A DNA stretch of 64,000 bases from Amphiura filiformis (lineage: Eukaryota > Echinodermata > Ophiuroidea > Amphilepidida > Amphiuridae): contig NC_092639.1 in NCBI RefSeq assembly GCF_039555335.1, positions 33,078,353 to 33,142,352 on the forward strand, read 5' to 3'. A model generated the notes under the pieces. It saw nothing but the letters and a program-made list of their open reading frames with translations, was not told where the DNA came from and did not search any database. Within the stretch, counting starts at the first letter, position 1, and the number at the start of each line of letters is the position of its first letter. A program made the position numbers and the translations under genes. Positions 60,880 through 64,000 of the stretch are shown one piece after another.

Positions 60880-61400
60880 AATAAAAGGTGGGTTAATGTG
60901 GTTGAGGTAGTGTAGTGGGGGTGGGGTCATTCACTGACTTTAAATAAATCTAACAAAATCATGTTTGTAGTGGTGTGGTAGGGGTGGTGAGGTGGGATGG
61001 TGGACTGACAGAGTTGTGGTTGGGTGATGGGAAAATAGTCAAGAGACTTCAAGGTGGTAGGGTATGGTGATGGGAGTAGGCCCCCCCTAGTGGGCATGTG
61101 GTGTGGTGTGGTGGAGGAGGTCGGGATAGTTTGATTGTGGTGTGTTAGCGGGGTGGGGGTAGGGTGGAGGAGTTGGGTGCATGTGGTTTGATAATTATGG
61201 TAGGATGGTGAGGGTAGTGGTGTTAGGGTGTTGTGGGGAAGTGGGTGAGCTAGGATTGTGGGGTATAAGGTGAGATAATGTGGTGGTAGGGGTAATCGTG
61301 TGTATACCGGGGGTAGTTATGGAGGTAGGGTAGTGGGGTGGTTGGTGGGTTGGCGTATGGTGCTGGGGTGGTTGGCTGCTGGGGGGTAGCCTGGTTTCAG
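60880..61400 (+). repeat. G/T-rich simple DNA with many GGTG/GGGT runs
   Basis: About 500 bp with strong G-over-C skew, irregular GGTGGG, GTGGTG and TAGGGTGG runs and no fixed period. Likely an old, diverged minisatellite. Confidence 0.75.
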
Positions 61401-61782
61401 GTTGGCTTCATAACTGCTAATGCCTGATAGTTGGTGTAACGGGTATAAAATTATACATTTAGAATGGCAAAGACTTGATGAATCCATCTGTCAGGAGAAA
61501 GTGAAACCAAAACGGGTTTTTTGACCCAAATGTTTTTCAATCAACTTTTTTTGTATCAATCTTTACAAACTAGATATAGGCCTAAATATTTAGGCTAAGA
61601 CGCGCTTTTTTTTCCTTTTTTTAGTTTTTTATTTTGACCAACTTTGAAAAAATATGATTGAAAATTTGCACAAAAAAATTATAGAAAATCTGATTTTCAC
61701 CCAAATTTCAACCATTCTTGTTGAAGTTAATCGAAATTCAATTGAAAAAAACGGGTCCTAGAAATAATCTCCGCTGCTTTTA

Positions 61783-62785
61783 CAGGGTGTCCCAGAATGA
61801 TTTATACCGGAAAAGATGGATTTTGTTAGGTATGAACGGCATTTCTATTGGTCATATTGTTTTGCATTTTAAGTTTTACATTATATTTAGCTTTCTCAGA
61901 TTTTTTTAGATTTTAAAGATTGGACGTTTCTAGTAGAAGTTAGAGAAGATTGCGTAAAATGGTGAATTCCAAGTTTTGACAAAGCAACCTATTTTGAAAA
62001 TCTGTAAAATTACTAACCGTTCAGCACAAAGTTATTTGGAAAATTGTCCTGTTCTTACTTCTACTAAATAGTCAATATCTATCGTTTATTTATGATGTTA
62101 AGAAGCAATCCTTGTATGAAATAAAGGATTTGCTACGCTTGAGTGACCTTAAACTATTCTTTCTTTGGCGGCAGTTTTGAAGCCAATTATTGCGGTGTGT
62201 GAGTTTCATCATTTGAAATGCCGGCAGAGATGGATTTTTCATAAAGGTATAGAGAAGGTTCGTCCTTAGTGTCACAGCATCATTTATGTCCACAGCATAT
62301 TGGCAAACCCACAGCTACATGACGAAGAAGATTAAAATTTACTGCGGAGTTATATCCTCTGTAATAATGACATTTTTTGGTTAACATTGGGGGTAAAAAT
62401 CACATAAAAAGTATGTTTTTCAACCTAAATAATCTGATGTCATATTGAAATGTTTCACTTAATCCCATATCAAGAATTATTTTGCATTGTACGCTCTACA
62501 TCTATGCCAACTTTTGTGTATTTCCTATAAAAGAATGTAGGATTTCTCCAATATATTGCACAGTGCGGCTGGGCGATATGCACTGATTACACACATGCCA
62601 TTTTCGTCCATTTTCAGTAATAGCATTGTCACGCAAAAACGAATCAAGCTAATTCCATGAAAGTTCCAGAATAAGTAGGAGACATGTGTGGCATTGTATT
62701 GCACTTATTAAGATTAGATACACTGTTGACTATATATTTTTGATATTTTGTTCAAACACGGTATAAATCATTCTGGGACACCTTG
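61783..62785. mobile_element. Tc1/mariner-type element, about 1.0 kb, TA-flanked
   Basis: CAGGGTGTCCCAGAATGATT at left and AATCATTCTGGGACACCTTG at right (one mismatch in about 27 bp), between TA dinucleotides. CAGGGTGTCCC ends are common in Tc1/mariner-type elements. No transposase domain was recognised, so it is non-autonomous or decayed. Confidence 0.78.
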
Positions 62786-62861
62786 TATGTTGTGTTGTAT
62801 TTTGTTGTCTTTTGTTTTGTTCTGTTTTGTTTCTTTGTTTTTTATAGTTTATTTTGATTTT

Positions 62862-63122
62862 GTTTTTTATTTTTATTTTTATTTTGATTTTGATTTTGAT
62901 TTTGATTTTTGATTTTGATTTTTGTTTTTGTTTTTGTTTTTGTTTATTTGTTTATTTTTATTTTTATTTTTATTTTTATTTTTATTTTTATTTTTATTTT
63001 TATTTTTATTTTTATTTTTATTTTTATTTTTATTTTTATTTTTATTTTTATTTTTATTTTTATTTTTATTTTTATTTTTATTTTGCTGTTGATTTTGATT
63101 TCGATTTCGATTTTGATTTTGA
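62862..63122 (+). repeat. Compound hexanucleotide microsatellite (TTTTGA / TTTTTG / TTTTTA)
   Basis: (GATTTT)n to about 62,925, (GTTTTT)n to about 62,945, (TTTTTA)n to 63,084, then (GATTTT)n again. Nearly all T on the plus strand. Ends about 130 bp before the ATG at 63,251. Confidence 0.95.
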
Positions 63123-63250
63123 ATTTAATAATTGATTATTTTTACTATAATCGTACAATTTCAAGTCCAAAACGACTGATTTAGAAGTCTACAAATTTAA
63201 TATTTATGATGTGCCTTGTGTTTTGGGGCTCATTGCTCATGTCGTTCAAA

Positions 63251-63347
63251 ATGGCGTCCATGTGCAGATTCGCGAGGCGACTCGCTGCTGTACAAAAATC
63301 AACTTTATCAGGTGTTCCTGCACCCCTATGTGCAAGATTTGCTTCTT
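63251..63347 (+). CDS. First coding exon of a probable mitochondrially targeted protein
   Basis: An ATG with A at -3 and G at +4 (TCAAAATGG) opens 32 codons plus one base, ending at a strong 5' splice site (TCTT then GTAAGT, 63,348-63,353). The peptide starts MASMCRFARRLAAVQKS and ends LCARFAS. It is rich in Arg, Ala, Ser and Leu with no acidic residues, the composition of an amphipathic mitochondrial matrix-targeting presequence; RFAS is a common ending near processing sites. Exon phase is 1. The segment is more GC-rich and CpG-rich than its surroundings, as expected at a promoter-proximal first exon. No next exon could be assigned in the remaining 650 bp: an acceptor-like site near 63,700 leads to an early stop. 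The mature protein is therefore unknown. An overlapping longer frame on the same strand and an antisense frame are judged shadows. A compound microsatellite ends about 130 bp upstream. Confidence 0.6.
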
Positions 63348-64000
63348 GTAAGTCCGCCTTTAAATGCAAATAGTATAGTGTGTCGTAATGCAAATTTTTA
63401 AGCAACCGAACATTAAAACCGGTACCGAACATGATCATGATGATTGATGAAAGTGTGTAAGCTTACTCGACTTTTTGTTGGAGCCCCTGTATACTACTAG
63501 TCTCAGGGAGACCCAATGCTAAATACAGGTTTACATTTTACTATCTGATTATCTTGCTGTATTTTAGCTAGAACGCCATAGGTAGAAACCTCAGGGTTTT
63601 TTCTGAGAACAATACAATTATACCTTTTAGTCATTTAAAAATCTAATCTATTCATGACTTCGCCGGTACCGGTACAGAGTATTCTGTCGGTCGAACATCC
63701 GGGCTATCTCTAGTCTCGGGCCCAAACTGCATGTGGCGCACGGTTTGTTGTGAACAACAGAAACCGGCTGTGAAGGAGGCTACATAGCGATGTTGCTGGA
63801 GTGGCATTCAATTTCGGAAAAAAACGACACTCGACCATGGAATTTAATTTTAAGTTTGTCAGTATATAAACGGTAAATCAAGTAAGTTTCTTTCACTCTT
63901 AAGACTTAGAAACGGTTGTTTGATTCCACTGACTATTTGCGATCGAAATTTACATAACACCAATGACAGAAATCGTCAACAAAAATCGAATCAGGGACTT

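Overview
This is eukaryotic, AT-rich, intron-containing and very repeat-dense DNA. There are no operons, no long continuous ORFs and no prokaryotic signals. The mix suggests an invertebrate deuterostome, most likely an echinoderm or hemichordate: a neurotrophin-like exon pair, tRNA-headed SINEs, CR1-like LINE tails ending in short microsatellites, many Tc1/mariner-type and foldback elements, and tandem duplications. The species cannot be fixed from the window, and the assignment is inference. Most of the 64 kb is intergenic or intronic repeat.

Two host genes have good support. (1) On the minus strand, exons at 4,689-4,934 and 3,385-3,729 have matching phase-0 splice sites and read into each other. 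They encode a pro-region, a dibasic Lys-Arg formed at the junction, and a cystine-knot domain of the neurotrophin (NGF)/Spaetzle type. No signal-peptide exon was found. (2) On the plus strand, 63,251-63,347 looks like the first coding exon of a mitochondrially imported protein. It has an ATG in good context, an Arg/Ala-rich presequence and a GTAAGT donor; the rest of the gene lies beyond the window. Weaker gene-like traces are a possible CDCA7-type zinc-finger relic (51.1-51.8 kb), an ORF broken by one stop (48.8-49.1 kb) and a short possible terminal exon (36.1 kb).

Layout. 0-6.4 kb: the neurotrophin-like gene surrounded by foldback and MITE-like elements. 7.7-9.6 kb: three short inverted-repeat elements. 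11.5-12.2 kb: two SINEs. 12.9-19.3 kb: an old segmental duplication carrying two CR1-like LINE tails. 19.3-20.5 kb: MITEs. 21-30.1 kb: a repeat family that includes a very young 3.16-kb tandem duplication. 30.7-31.4 kb: a SINE-like head and a LINE reverse-transcriptase tail. 32.6-35.9 kb: repeats, including a TTAA-flanked MITE with an empty site preserved in a paralogous copy. 41.2-44.0 kb: a 64-bp minisatellite with higher-order structure. 44.5-46.2 kb: a mariner nested in a MITE. 49.5-50.3 kb: an inverted copy of 22.4-23.2 kb. 52.0-53.3 kb: a 1.29-kb long hairpin. 53.7-62.8 kb: Tc1/mariner-type elements, a pair of related TIR elements, SINEs and G-rich DNA.

The repeats share history rather than function. 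Several inverted pairs bracket the 32-50 kb interval, and DUF4817-type transposase remnants identify a likely source of the Tc1/mariner-type TIR elements. Percent identities were not computed. Boundaries marked approximate were read by eye.
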